Part shown: positions 1 through 9,600 of the stretch, one piece after another
Numbering within the stretch: position 1 is the first letter of the stretch
How the letters are laid out: every line of letters begins with the position of its first letter
Origin: Caldilinea sp. CFX5
GTDB lineage: Bacteria > Chloroflexota > Anaerolineae > Caldilineales > Caldilineaceae
Length of the DNA: 64,000 nucleotides
Direction: 5' to 3'
NCBI GenBank assembly: GCA_021405325.1
Contig: QWII01000012.1
Location: forward strand, 1-64,000
Program-made: the position numbers and the translations under genes
The notes under the pieces: generated by a model
Seen by the model: the letters and a program-made list of their open reading frames with translations, nothing else
Database searches by the model: none
Told to the model about the DNA's origin: nothing

Positions 1-28
1 CAATGGCAGTGAGGGCTAGGGAGGGGCT

Positions 29-56
29 AAAAAATTCGATCGGCCCACAGGCCGAT
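29..56 (-). terminator. Rho-independent terminator after the NACHT-FGE gene
   Basis: On the minus strand a perfect 7-bp stem (50-56 with 39-45, 4-nt loop) is followed within five bases by a run of six T (29-34). It lies about 80 bp past the stop codon of the NACHT-FGE gene. A hairpin downstream of the variable region is also a known DGR accessory element, so this stem could serve that role instead. A 12-bp palindrome GTTACCGGTAAC sits between it and the gene at 84-95. Confidence 0.6.
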
Positions 57-133
57 AATAACAGGGTACGACGATCCCACGCCGTTACCGGTAACAATCA
101 GGGAACAGCGGACAGGGGACAGAAGACAACAGC

Positions 134-2665
134 CTAGAGAGAGGCCCTGGCGAGGCGAAATCCGAGGCTGTTGTTCCTGCCCCTCGGGTCGTCCCTGTAC
201 CGAAACGCACACCGCACCCTGGTCTGGTCCACCGCCCATGAGCCGCCGCGCACGACGCGTCGCCCCTCGGCGTTGGGGTCTTCCCGCCCATCCGCGGCCT
301 GATAAGGATAGCCGCGATAGAGGGTTGTTGTCCACTCATAGACATTGCCGGCCAGTTCATGCAGCCCGTCGGGTGTGGCGCTGAACGCAAAAACGCCGAC
401 CGGGTTGGTGCGGTTGAGTTTGCTGCCTTGCCAGTTGCAGGCGTTGGCGTCCCATGTATTACCCCAAGGATAGCGGCGGCAGTTGCGCCGCGCCGCCCAT
501 TCCCATTCGGCTTCGCTAGGCAGGCGGTAGGCCCGCCCCGTCACCTTGGCCAGCCAGGCGGCGTAGGCCATCGCCTCGTACCAATTGACGCCGACGACCG
601 GCTGGTTGGGGCGGTTAAAGCGGCCATCCTGCCAAAGGCGCGGTTGCCGCTGCTGCCCCTCACTGCTCAGCCAGCGCGTCCAGGTACGGATGTTTTCATC
701 CGCCGACAAGCTGGCCAGCCAGCGATAGGTGTCCTTGCTCTGTTCGGTTAGGGTTGTTACTGCATTTAATTTTAGCAGAAATCCTTCCGTATCGGCGACC
801 AGTTGTTGGTGCAGCCAACGGTAATGCTCCTCGGTTTCGGCATCTAACTTGCTCTCACCGGCCAGCCAAGCTTGGCCCGCCGCGCGCCACAGGCTGAGAT
901 CGTCATAGCCGCCCGCCTCCATAAAGCAAGCAAACTCAGCATTGGTCACCGGGTAGATCGCCAGATCGAAGGCGGCTACCGGCGTCCAGCATGCGGGCTT
1001 TTCCCAGTCGTATGCCTCCGGGTCTGTGCCGCCCAGCCTGGCTTCACCGGCCGGAATCGTCACCATGGGCGGCTCAATGGCTTGCACGCCGTTGGCATAG
1101 GGGCGGCGCACAAAGCGCGGGTCGCCCACTTCAGCCAGCACCTCGCCCGCCGCCACGCGCACGCGCAGGTCAATGGTCGCGTCGCCCATCACCCGCAGCA
1201 GGTAGTCTGGTGTTTGGAGCGCGGGGCGCAGCCAAAGGGTCAACACACAGGCCTCCCGCCACCATTCCTGCTGCGCCAATTGCGGCAGCCGTTCCGCACA
1301 ATCCGCCTGCGTCGCCAGCGTGGCGGCCGCGCCATACTCCTGCACCATCTGATGGAGCAGACGATAGCGTTCCTCGCCCAGCGCCACCAATAGACCGGTG
1401 GCCTGCAAATAGTGGCGCATGGTGTCCAAGTCGTAGGTGCGCCGCCCCCGCACGGCGGCCAGTTCGTCGTAGAGCGTCTCTTCGTCGATCTCCAGGTTGC
1501 CCGCGGCGGCCATGTGCCAGGCCAGCGCTTCCAGGCTGCGCACCAGGCGGCTGCGCAGCTCCTGCGGGACCGGGTGCAGCAGGCGGTCGGACGTGACAAA
1601 GCGACGCACCAGGTCGCCGCGGTTGGCGGGCAGGTCGCCGGCGCCGTCACCGGCGGTCTCCTTGAACATAAAGAGGAAGAGCGGTAGCCGCGCCAGCGAG
1701 TGCAGCCGGTCGTCGGCCTGCAACCGTTCGTAGAGCCGTTTGCCCCGCGCCTCGCCTAGGTGGCGGCGCAGATAGTCGCGCACATCGCTTTCACCTTGGT
1801 TATCACCCCAATGGCGGATGGCGTCGGTCAGCGGTTGTACCGCCCACAGTTGGGTGGCGCTGGGCAAGGCCGCGGCCGCTTTGGGCTGGTCAAAGTCGGC
1901 GGTGCGGCAAGTCAGGTGGATGGCGTGTTTATAGAACTCGTCGCTGTGGCGGCGCAGGGCGTTGTAGACCTCACCCGCGTGCTGGCGGCTCACTTCGTTC
2001 AGCCCGTCGAGCAGCAGCACGAAAGCAACGTCGCTGGCTTGCAAGGCGGCGCGCACACTGAGGTCGGTGGCCAGGGCAAGCCCCCCACGGTTCAGCACCC
2101 GCCGCAACAGGGGCAGCAGGTCGGCCTCTCCCTGATAGTCGGTCAGCCGGGCCAGGATCGGCGCCACGAGGCGCGGCTTGTTGTCGTTGGCGGGAGTGTC
2201 TTGGGCGGGGGCCAGCGACGCGGCGTGGGCAAGGCTGCGATTGGCGTAGACCCAAGCCAGCCGTTCCAGCGCCGTTGTCTTGCCGCTGCCCGGCTCGCCC
2301 AGGATCACGCTGTAGGGCGTAGCGTCCAGCGCCGTCAGCAATTCCTGGCTGGGCGCTTCCGGGCCGGCGCCGTGGCTGCGAAACTCGGCCAGGCGCATGG
2401 GCAGCGGTTTGGCATCAACCGCCAGATAGGCGTCAGGCCCTGCCGCCGGCGTCGGCGCCTGGTCAAAGAGCGGGGCGGCTGGCGCCGGCTGGTCGGCCCA
2501 CCGTTGGTAGCGCTCACACAGTTTCGCCAAATAGGCCAGCAACTCCGGCGGCTGCGGCAGACGGATCGTCTCGCCACCCACGATGATGTACTGGTCGCGC
2601 AAGGCGACATTGTTGGCCGTAATCTGTTCGATCTGCTTGTGTTCGGGAGCCATAAACGCATCCAT
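134..2665 (-). CDS. NACHT-type STAND NTPase fused to a formylglycine-generating-enzyme (FGE/SUMF1) domain
   Basis: This 843-residue protein has an N-terminal region of unknown fold (1-110), then a NACHT-like P-loop NTPase. The Walker A is GEPGSGKTT (123-131) and the Walker B is LLLDGLNEV (217-225). From about residue 530 to the end is an FGE-sulfatase domain (LGGTDPEAYDWEKP, GVNWYEAMAYAAWLA, RLPSEAEWEWAARR, ELAGNVYEW, RVVRGGSW, GFRLA). FGE-family domains fused to NTPases usually act as ligand-binding C-type-lectin folds rather than as sulfatase-activating enzymes; that is family knowledge. The ATP-driven module suggests a sensor or conflict protein (inference). The 3' end may be diversified, see the separate entry. 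A start four codons later (2653) is possible. No clear ribosome-binding site is visible. Confidence 0.85.
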   Translation of the reverse strand: MDAFMAPEHKQIEQITANNVALRDQYIIVGGETIRLPQPPELLAYLAKLCERYQRWADQPAPAAPLFDQAPTPAAGPDAYLAVDAKPLPMRLAEFRSHGAGPEAPSQELLTALDATPYSVILGEPGSGKTTALERLAWVYANRSLAHAASLAPAQDTPANDNKPRLVAPILARLTDYQGEADLLPLLRRVLNRGGLALATDLSVRAALQASDVAFVLLLDGLNEVSRQHAGEVYNALRRHSDEFYKHAIHLTCRTADFDQPKAAAALPSATQLWAVQPLTDAIRHWGDNQGESDVRDYLRRHLGEARGKRLYERLQADDRLHSLARLPLFLFMFKETAGDGAGDLPANRGDLVRRFVTSDRLLHPVPQELRSRLVRSLEALAWHMAAAGNLEIDEETLYDELAAVRGRRTYDLDTMRHYLQATGLLVALGEERYRLLHQMVQEYGAAATLATQADCAERLPQLAQQEWWREACVLTLWLRPALQTPDYLLRVMGDATIDLRVRVAAGEVLAEVGDPRFVRRPYANGVQAIEPPMVTIPAGEARLGGTDPEAYDWEKPACWTPVAAFDLAIYPVTNAEFACFMEAGGYDDLSLWRAAGQAWLAGESKLDAETEEHYRWLHQQLVADTEGFLLKLNAVTTLTEQSKDTYRWLASLSADENIRTWTRWLSSEGQQRQPRLWQDGRFNRPNQPVVGVNWYEAMAYAAWLAKVTGRAYRLPSEAEWEWAARRNCRRYPWGNTWDANACNWQGSKLNRTNPVGVFAFSATPDGLHELAGNVYEWTTTLYRGYPYQAADGREDPNAEGRRVVRGGSWAVDQTRVRCAFRYRDDPRGRNNSLGFRLARASL
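137..247 (-). other. Candidate DGR variable region at the 3' end of the NACHT-FGE gene
   Basis: The last 35 codons (from about residue 807 to the stop) match the C-terminal pattern of FGE/C-type-lectin-fold proteins diversified by retroelements: RGGSW, then RCAFRYR, DDP, RGRNNS, GFR. Codons at the expected variable sites mostly end in C (GAC, ACC, TAC, GAC, GAC, GGC, AAC, AAC, AGC), as expected if a template repeat carried AAC there. Five AGG arginine codons cluster here while the body of the gene uses CGN. Ordinary FGE proteins share part of this motif. The template repeat and reverse transcriptase are not in the window and would lie beyond the left edge. Confidence 0.45.
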
Positions 2666-2675
2666 CCGATTTTAG

Positions 2676-2727
2676 AAAAAGCTCCTAGCCACACCCCCGC
2701 AGGGGTTCCCGGTGACTGGCTAGGAGC
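2676..2727 (-). terminator. Terminator after the UroD-like gene
   Basis: Minus-strand hairpin with perfect 11-bp arms (2717-2727 with 2681-2691, arm GCTCCTAGCCA) followed by five T (2676-2680). It sits 15 bp after the stop of the uroporphyrinogen-decarboxylase-like gene and just before the NACHT-FGE start, so it separates the two units. Confidence 0.75.
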
Positions 2728-2741
2728 GGGCTGAGCAGTTA

Positions 2742-3905
2742 CTAGCCGGCATAGTGACCAAAGGTGCGGGTAGCCTCATAAGCCGCAGCGATGTTGGCAA
2801 TTGGCGTGCCGGGCGCCATATCGTTGGCCTCGCGCAGGATGAAGCGGCCGCCTTCCATGATCCCTGACATCAGAATGCGCCGCACTTCGGTGGTGATCTG
2901 TTCGGGCGTCCCCTCGCGCAGCAACGTTACCCGTGGACCGCCCTTGATCTCTACTGCCGGCCCTAGCTCCTGGCGCAGCCAGGTGAAATCGATGGGAAAG
3001 CCGGTGTCAAAGGAATAGACCCCCAACTCGTCGCGTAGGAGCTTGAAGTGGCGCGTGGCGTCGCCGCATAGATGAATGGCAATCCGCGGCGCGCTGGTTA
3101 GCGCCGCCTTGAGTTTGTGATGGGCCGGCAGCACAAAGTCGCGCACCATCGTCGTCGAGAGCAACTGCACAGCATCATCAGCAAAGCTCCAACTTTCGGC
3201 GATTTCCGGCTGGCCGAAGAAGCGGCGATGGGCGCGCACGCGGGCAATCGTGGCCTCGACGATCAAGTCCAACAACTGCCGCACGTAGTCCGGGTCTTCA
3301 TAAAAATCAGTATAAAGCTCCACGCCCCGCAGGTTGGTGGCGACCGTCAGCGGGCCGTCGGTGATCAGCCCGAAGGGTGCGAATTCCACCGGTCGTTCCT
3401 GGTAGGTAAAGCCGCCGTGCAAGCGTTCGGCCATGATCGCGTAAAGACGATGGGCTTTGGCGAAGACGCCGCCGGTCAGCGGGTCGGGCAGGCCCTGATC
3501 GAAGAGCCGATGTTTGTGCTCGCCGGCCAGGATGGGGCGGGTGTCGGGCGTTTGTCCGCGCTTGTAGATCACCGCAGCGCCAAAAAAGCCGGCTTCAAAA
3601 TAGCGCTGCAGGTCGACGGTGACCGTAAATTTGTCCGGCAAGCCGGCCCGCTCGTCGCAGTAAGGCGCGATGTGCTGCGCCCGCCACGCCGCTGCGCGCA
3701 ATTGGAAATCCAGCATGAGCAGGGCATCCTCTGAGTAATCTTCGAAGGTGATCTGTTCATTGGGATTGAGATCGTCATTTTCCAGGATAAAGAAGCGCGT
3801 GTCCGTGTCCATCAAGACGGGCACGCGGATCGGGTTGCCGGCGTGATAGGCCGCCCAGACCGCGCTTACTTCCTCGTTGTGTTGGGTAAAGTCTTGGATC
3901 GTCAT
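2742..3905 (-). CDS. Uroporphyrinogen decarboxylase (URO-D) family protein
   Basis: This 387-residue protein resembles the URO-D/MtaA/CmuA superfamily, whose members decarboxylate porphyrinogens or transfer methyl groups to corrinoids or thiols. The supporting features are the C-terminal half with HLCGDATRHFKLLRDELG and GVYSFDTGFPIDF, and the overall length. The N-terminal half is atypical for true HemE and no other heme gene is nearby, so a methyltransferase-like or other role is more likely (inference). The ATG at 3905 is chosen over the TTG at 3917 because AAAGG lies about 12 nt upstream of it. It is 28 bp downstream of the CoA transferase on the same strand, which suggests one operon. Confidence 0.7.
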   Translation of the reverse strand: MTIQDFTQHNEEVSAVWAAYHAGNPIRVPVLMDTDTRFFILENDDLNPNEQITFEDYSEDALLMLDFQLRAAAWRAQHIAPYCDERAGLPDKFTVTVDLQRYFEAGFFGAAVIYKRGQTPDTRPILAGEHKHRLFDQGLPDPLTGGVFAKAHRLYAIMAERLHGGFTYQERPVEFAPFGLITDGPLTVATNLRGVELYTDFYEDPDYVRQLLDLIVEATIARVRAHRRFFGQPEIAESWSFADDAVQLLSTTMVRDFVLPAHHKLKAALTSAPRIAIHLCGDATRHFKLLRDELGVYSFDTGFPIDFTWLRQELGPAVEIKGGPRVTLLREGTPEQITTEVRRILMSGIMEGGRFILREANDMAPGTPIANIAAAYEATRTFGHYAG

Positions 3906-3933
3906 TCGTTGGTGCAACCTTTCACTTTAGACT

Positions 3934-5142
3934 TTAGATAACGCCCATTGTGTGCAGCCGCTCAACCTGTTCTTTCGTGTAGTAAAGAGTAGTGCTAAGA
4001 ATATGCTCGGTATGTTCACCCAACAGTGGGGGCGCGCTCCGCATCTGTGCCGGCGTTGCGCTCAACTTGGGAGCAGGGCCGATTAATGGAATTTCTCCTG
4101 TAACTGGGTGATGGACCGTTTGCACCATCTGGCGGGCGGCGGTATGGGGGTCAGCGAGTACGGTGGGAATGTCGTTCACTGGGCTACAGGGCACCTCAAC
4201 CGCCGTTAGGCGCGTAAACCACTCTGCTTTCGGGCGGGTGCGGAAGATGGTTTCGAGCGCCGGCACCAGTTGATCGCGATGGGCGACGCGCGCCGGATTG
4301 GTGGCAAAACGGGCGTCGGTCGCCCACGCCGGTTGGTCGATGACTTCACAGAGACGCGCAAACTGCCCATCATTGCCCACAGCCAGCATCAACCAGCCAT
4401 CAGCGGTCGCCACGGTTTGGTAGGGGACAATGGCGGCATGGGCGTTGCCATAGCGTTTGGGCGCTTCCCCGGAGATAAGATAGCTGCTGGCCACATTGGC
4501 CAGCCAGGCCAACTGGGTGTCGTAGAGCGCAATGTCAATCTGTTGCCCCTGGCCGGTCAAGGTGCGGTGATGGAGCGCGGCCAGAATGGCAATCACCGCA
4601 TTCATTCCTGCCGTAATATCCACAATCGCCACCCCAACTTTATAGGGTTCGCCGTTGCCGTCGGGCGTGTCAGCCGGGCCGGTGATGCTCATGATGCCCG
4701 CTTCGGCTTCGATGGCAATGTCGTAGCCGGGGCGGTGGGCATAGGGGCCGGTCTGGCCGTAGCCGGTGATGGAGCAGTAGATGAGGCCAGGATTGACTTC
4801 GTGTAGTGGAGAGAAGTCTAAACCTAACTCCGCCATTGTCCCCACTTTGAAGTTCTCCACCAGCACATCCGCCCGTCGTGCCAGTTCTAACAGGATGGCA
4901 CGACCTTCAGCGCTTTTCAGGTTGAGGGTCATACTCTCTTTGTTGCGGTTGACACAGAGAAAATAGGCACTTTCGCCATTGGCGGTAAAGGGCGGCCCCC
5001 AGCGACGGGTGTCGTCGCCGCGACCGGGTTGTTCAATTTTGATGACACGCGCGCCCAAGTCCCCTAGCATCATGGTGGCATAGGGGCCGGCGAGAACGCG
5101 GGAGAGGTCGAGAATGAGTAGATTAGATAAGGCACCGTTCAT
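3934..5142 (-). CDS. Family III CoA transferase (CaiB/BaiF-like)
   Basis: This 402-residue protein moves CoA between carboxylic acids. The CaiB/BaiF fold is clear: LDLSRVLAGPYATMMLGDLGA at the N terminus, VIKIEQPGRGDDTR, NRNKESMTLNLKS, VLVENFKVG and ITGYGQTGPYAHRPGYDIAIEA. The Asp in PGYD corresponds to the catalytic aspartate of the family. Length is typical. The substrate cannot be read from sequence. Its partner downstream is the URO-D-like gene. Confidence 0.9.
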   Translation of the reverse strand: MNGALSNLLILDLSRVLAGPYATMMLGDLGARVIKIEQPGRGDDTRRWGPPFTANGESAYFLCVNRNKESMTLNLKSAEGRAILLELARRADVLVENFKVGTMAELGLDFSPLHEVNPGLIYCSITGYGQTGPYAHRPGYDIAIEAEAGIMSITGPADTPDGNGEPYKVGVAIVDITAGMNAVIAILAALHHRTLTGQGQQIDIALYDTQLAWLANVASSYLISGEAPKRYGNAHAAIVPYQTVATADGWLMLAVGNDGQFARLCEVIDQPAWATDARFATNPARVAHRDQLVPALETIFRTRPKAEWFTRLTAVEVPCSPVNDIPTVLADPHTAARQMVQTVHHPVTGEIPLIGPAPKLSATPAQMRSAPPLLGEHTEHILSTTLYYTKEQVERLHTMGVI

Positions 5143-5209
5143 GGTAATCGCTTCACTGGCTACGTGGATGAATGTTTTGTAGTATCATACCATGAGTACC
5201 AATAATATA

Positions 5210-5258
5210 GAACGCGGATTGGGCTGATTAGGCAGATTTTGCCGATCAATCCGCGTTC
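5210..5258. repeat. Intergenic inverted repeat, 12-bp arms
   Basis: Perfect arms at 5210-5221 and 5247-5258 (GAACGCGGATTG and its complement), between the divergent CoA transferase and methyltransferase genes. The arm is related in sequence to the larger hairpin at 16798-16883. Confidence 0.7.
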
Positions 5259-5281
5259 GCATTTAGGATCTGGAGGCTCCT

Positions 5282-6076
5282 ATGACCGCACCCAACACCG
5301 CGCCCAACTATGAAAGCAAATGGTGGGGCTATATCTATGACCAGATGATGGTGAATCTACAGCATGTCGTGGATGACAATTTGCGTTTTTATCGGGCTAA
5401 TCTTCAGGATGTCACTGGCCCCGTCCTGGAATGCGCCTGTGGCACGGGTCTCTTTTTGTTACCGTTGCTGGCCGATAGTCACGAGATGTTCGGCTTTGAC
5501 ATCTCGTCATCGATGCTGGCTACGCTCACAGCAAAGGCGGCCAAGCAAGGTGTACCTGACATTGCTCACCGTCTGTCGATCCAGGAATTTGAATCATTCC
5601 ATTACGACCAGCACTTTGCGGCGATTCTCATCCCGACCAATACTTTTTCGATGCTGACCACGCAAGACGCGCAGCTTCAAACGTTGCGCAATATCTATCA
5701 CCACCTGGCGCCTGGCGGCAAATTCCTGCTTGATTTTCGGCTGACAGGAATGCGTGACCTTGTGGAACACCCAGATAAAATTCAAGGCCGCTGGCACACC
5801 TGGACTCATCCAGAGACCGGGCTGCCTATCCGCCAGCGGATTGTTGGCCGGCTTGATCTCGACCAACACTTGACCCTGGATCGCTGTTTTATCGAATATG
5901 AAGGCGAAAGCGTGGATTTTCCTATGACAGCGCGCTGGCTCTTCAAAGATGAGTTTCAGTTGCTGCTACGGCTCGCCGGTTTTACCGAGTGGGAATGCTT
6001 TGCCACCCCCGACCGTGATCCGCTTGTGGTTGGGCTGGATGAAATGCAAAGTTACTGGATTGCCTACAAACAGTAA
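5282..6076 (+). CDS. SAM-dependent methyltransferase, class I
   Basis: A 264-residue class I methyltransferase. Motif I is VLECACGTGLFLLPLL (near residue 50), the acidic motif II is MFGFDISSSML, and PGGKFLLDFRL marks the post-motif region. AAILIPTNTFSMLTT corresponds to motif IV. The substrate is unknown. GGAGG lies seven bases before the ATG. It stands alone, transcribed away from the CoA transferase. Confidence 0.85.
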   Translation: MTAPNTAPNYESKWWGYIYDQMMVNLQHVVDDNLRFYRANLQDVTGPVLECACGTGLFLLPLLADSHEMFGFDISSSMLATLTAKAAKQGVPDIAHRLSIQEFESFHYDQHFAAILIPTNTFSMLTTQDAQLQTLRNIYHHLAPGGKFLLDFRLTGMRDLVEHPDKIQGRWHTWTHPETGLPIRQRIVGRLDLDQHLTLDRCFIEYEGESVDFPMTARWLFKDEFQLLLRLAGFTEWECFATPDRDPLVVGLDEMQSYWIAYKQ

Positions 6077-6155
6077 GCGCATGGTATGATACTATTCAAC
6101 AAGCCGATTAACCATAACCCATGTTGAACGCTCATATCCAAAGGAGCCAACCCCG

Positions 6156-6470
6156 ATGGAACAAAAAATCGCCTTCGATCCTGCCTTGGGCCGCAGTGCG
6201 GCTGACCTGGCGGCGGCCTGGAATGCAAACCCAACCACCGCTGCACATGGCCGGGCGCGTGTTGAACCGGCGCAGCCCGGCCAATTTATGGACTTTGCTG
6301 ACGTGGGCTTTATGGTCGTCAGCAGCATCGCGCTCAACTTGCTTTCCAGCTATCTCTACGACCTGATCAAAGACGCCTTTGCCGACAAACCAGCGCCTAC
6401 CATCGCCATCCACCCGGCCAAGCAACCCGATGGCAGCACCGTCATTGTTGTCGTTGTTGAAAAACCATAG
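6156..6470 (+). CDS. Small unknown protein encoded directly before the CHAT-STAND gene
   Basis: 104 residues, start supported by AAGGAG 10 nt upstream. The N-terminal third is Ala/Pro-rich. A hydrophobic helix follows (FADVGFMVVSSIALNLLSSY, about 48-67), then YDLIKDAFADKP, and the protein ends in a beta-like stretch with VIVVVVEKP. The helix could be a membrane segment or an amphipathic membrane-binding helix. I do not recognise the family. It lies 162 bp before the CHAT-STAND gene on the same strand, so it may be the partner, adaptor or effector of that protein (inference). Confidence 0.7.
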   Translation: MEQKIAFDPALGRSAADLAAAWNANPTTAAHGRARVEPAQPGQFMDFADVGFMVVSSIALNLLSSYLYDLIKDAFADKPAPTIAIHPAKQPDGSTVIVVVVEKP

Positions 6471-6501
6471 CGTAATGGGGTGACGACACGCTCATGGAAC
6501 C

Positions 6502-6574
6502 GGGGAGTGCCGGGGACTGACCAGCCGATGGTCGCAATTTCGCGAACGCTGCTGGTCAGTCCCCGGCACTCCCC
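6502..6574. repeat. Perfect 24-bp inverted repeat before the CHAT-STAND gene
   Basis: Arms at 6502-6525 and 6551-6574 are exact complements, very GC-rich, with a 25-nt loop. No T-run follows. The element lies between the small gene and the CHAT-STAND gene, about 45 bp before the ribosome-binding site. It could attenuate or insulate the second gene. It is followed by a run of CACCTTGTCAC-like short repeats (6580-6613), also present near 33.0-33.15 kb. Confidence 0.85.
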
Positions 6575-6632
6575 TCCGCTCACCCCATCACCTTGTCACC
6601 CTGTCACCTTATCAGTAACAAAGGAGACCCCC

Positions 6633-9600
6633 ATGCCCGTCATCAGCATTCGTGAACGTGGCATCACCAGCAGCGGCCCGGTTGTCGCTTTCGACGGCCA
6701 GGAATATCCAATCCCCAATCATATCACCTCCCCCTTTGATGAGCAGGCGGAAGCGCAGTTGGCCTGGTACTTTGAGGAGCATTTGCGTTTTCCCTTTACC
6801 CACCAGGTGCGCGCCCAGGAAGCGGCGACCAGCATTGGCCGCTATGGCGAGGCGCTCTTTGAACAGGTGTTGGGCGAGCGTCGGATCTTTGGCCGCTACC
6901 AGACGGCCTTGCAGGAGGGCATCGACAAGCTGGCCTTTGAGATTGCCGGCGCTCCTGAATTTCAGCAGTTGCACTGGGAAGCGCTCAAGGACCCTGATCT
7001 GCCCCAGCCCTTTGCCCTGCACGCCCCCTTTGTGCGCCGTAACCTGTTGCCGCGCCCGCTGGAGGCCAAAGTGCGGGAAGCGCCGACGATCAACGTCCTC
7101 GTCGTCACGGCGAGACCAGGGGCGGGGCGCGATGTGGGCTACCGCACCATTTCTCGCCCGCTGGTGGCAGCGCTGCGCCAGGCCGGGACGCCGGTGACGG
7201 TGGACATTCTGCGACCGGGCAGCTATGCCGCGCTGGCCGCCCATCTGGCCGCCAGGCAGGACAACCAGGGGGCCGGCTACTATCATGTCATCCACTTTGA
7301 TGTGCATGGCGCGCTGCTCCCCTTCCCGGCCTTTGACGCCCTGGAGCAAAAGCTGGCGACCAGCCGCTACACCTTCCAACCGCAGCGCTATGGCCGCCCC
7401 AAGCTGCCGCGCTATGCGGGGGTCAAAGCCTTTCTTTTTCTCGAAAGCGGCGCGCCGGAAGTGGCCGACCCGGTGGAGGCGAGCGAACTGGCCAAGTTGC
7501 TGCTCACCCACCAGATCCCGATTGCGATTCTCAACGCCTGCCAGAGCGGCAAACAGGTGGGGGCCAGCGAGACGAGCCTGGGCAGCCAACTGATGAGCGC
7601 CGGGATGCAGATGGTGCTGGCCATGGGCTATTCGGTGACGGTGAGCGCGGCCGAGACCATGATGGGGCGGCTCTACCAGCAGTTGTTCCAGAGCGGCGAC
7701 CTGGCCGCGGCGATTCGCAGCGCCCGGCTGGAGCTGAGTAACCACAAACCGCGCCGCGCTTACTTCAACCAGCGCATCGAGTTGGAGGATTGGTTGCTGC
7801 CCGTGGTCTACCAGAACCAGCCCCAACGGTTGACGACCCGGCCCTTTACCGCCAGCGAGCAGCAAGCCTACTACGAGCGCCAAGCCACGCGCTACCGTGA
7901 ACCCCCCATTACCTACGGCTTTGTCGGGCGTGACCTGGATATTCTGCACATTGAGCAGCGGCTGTTGCGCCACCAGGAGGGCCGCGACCAGAATCTGCTG
8001 CTGGTGCGCGGCCTGGGTGGCGCGGGCAAGAGTACGCTGCTCCACCACCTGGCCGCCTGGTGGCAGACAACGGGGCTGGTCGATCAGGTGGCCTACTTTG
8101 GCTATGACGAACGGGCATGGAGCCTGCAACAGATTCTGGACAGCCTCGCCCGCCAACTGCTGGGCGAAGCGGACTATCTGCGCCACTTCCAACCCCTGAG
8201 CCTCGCCGCCCAGCAAAGCTTTCTCGCCACCCGCCTCCGCGCCACGCGCCACCTCCTCATCCTCGACAATCTGGAGTCGATTACGGGGAGCAACCTGGCG
8301 ATTCTCCATACCCTGCCGTCGGCGGAGCAGCGCGCCCTGCACGGCTTTCTGCGCGAACTGGCCGGCGGCAAGAGCCTGGTGCTGCTTGGCTCGCGCGGGC
8401 CGGAGACGTGGCTGGCCCCCGGCACCTTTGACGCCAACGTCTATGACTTGCCCGGTCTCGACGCCGAAGCCGCTTCCACCCTGGCCGACCGTGTCCTCGC
8501 CCGCCACAACGCCACCGGCTATCGCAACGACCCGGCCATGCAGCAGGATCTCCAACGGCTCATCACCCTGCTCGACGGCCATCCCCTGGCGCTGGAAGTG
8601 GTGCTGGCCAACCTCGCCAAACAGACGCCGGCCGAAGTGCTGGCAGCGTTGCAGAGCGGGGCGGTGAGCGTAGATAGCGCCACTTCGACCGAGGATAAGA
8701 CCAAGAGCATTTTGGCTTGTATCAATTATTCCCATTCCAACTTGTCGCCGGATGCCCAACAATTGCTGCTCTGTCTGGCACCGTTTACCGGCGTGATTAA
8801 CTGTGGGTGGTTGCCACAGTACACAGAACAGCTTAAAGCCCAACTGGCACTGGCCAATCTACCCTTCCATCGCTGGGATGAGGTGCTGACCGAGGCGATC
8901 AACTGGGGATTGTTGACGCCCGATAGGCAGTTGCCCATCTATCTGCGCATTCAGCCGATCTTTCCCTACTTCTTGCGGACACGCTGGCAAAGTAAGGCCA
9001 CTTTGAGAGCAGCGATTGAGTCAGCATTTCAACAATATTATGACGACTTGAATGACTTTATTTTTCTCTTGTTCCAATCCGAAATAGCAAATCAAAGACA
9101 GTTGGCGCAGATGTTAGTGCATCTCGAATATGAAAATATCTATTACTCATTAACCCTAACATTACAAGCTCAAAAGTCAATTATAAAGCCCTATCGTGCG
9201 CTCGCCTCCTATCTAGATGCCATTCACGACTATCACCGTGGCTTGAAATTGGGAGAAATGCTCTTGTCACATATCGATACTTACTTTGCCGATCAACTAC
9301 CAGAGCAAATACACCTAGAGTTTGTCGAAGTACTCGATAAAGTTGGTAAGTGGCACCTATTGCTTAAGGAGTATGAAAAAGCGAAAATTATTTATCAAAA
9401 GTCTCTCGAACTTCTTCCAAACCTGACTACACTTGATCCCAAAGTAATAGATTTGTTGCGGGCGATGACCTACAATCAATTAGGACTAGTAGCGTATGGA
9501 CAGAAGCAATGGATAGAGGCCGCACGTAACCTCCAACGGTCCCTCGACATCAAAATCAAACTCAATAACCGCCGTAGCCAAGCAACCACTTATCAGAGTC

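Noticed and set aside
134..1100. FGE domain as a true sulfatase-activating enzyme
   Set aside because: No sulfatase gene is nearby, the domain is fused to a NACHT NTPase, and the diagnostic active-site cysteine arrangement is not apparent.
1760..2734. 324-codon plus-strand open frame
   Set aside because: Runs antisense to the NACHT-FGE gene, with low-complexity Gly/Arg/Gln composition typical of GC-rich shadow frames; no recognisable motif.
6612..8843. 743-codon minus-strand open frame
   Set aside because: Antisense to the CHAT-STAND gene, which has clear domains in the same interval; the frame is a by-product of GC bias.
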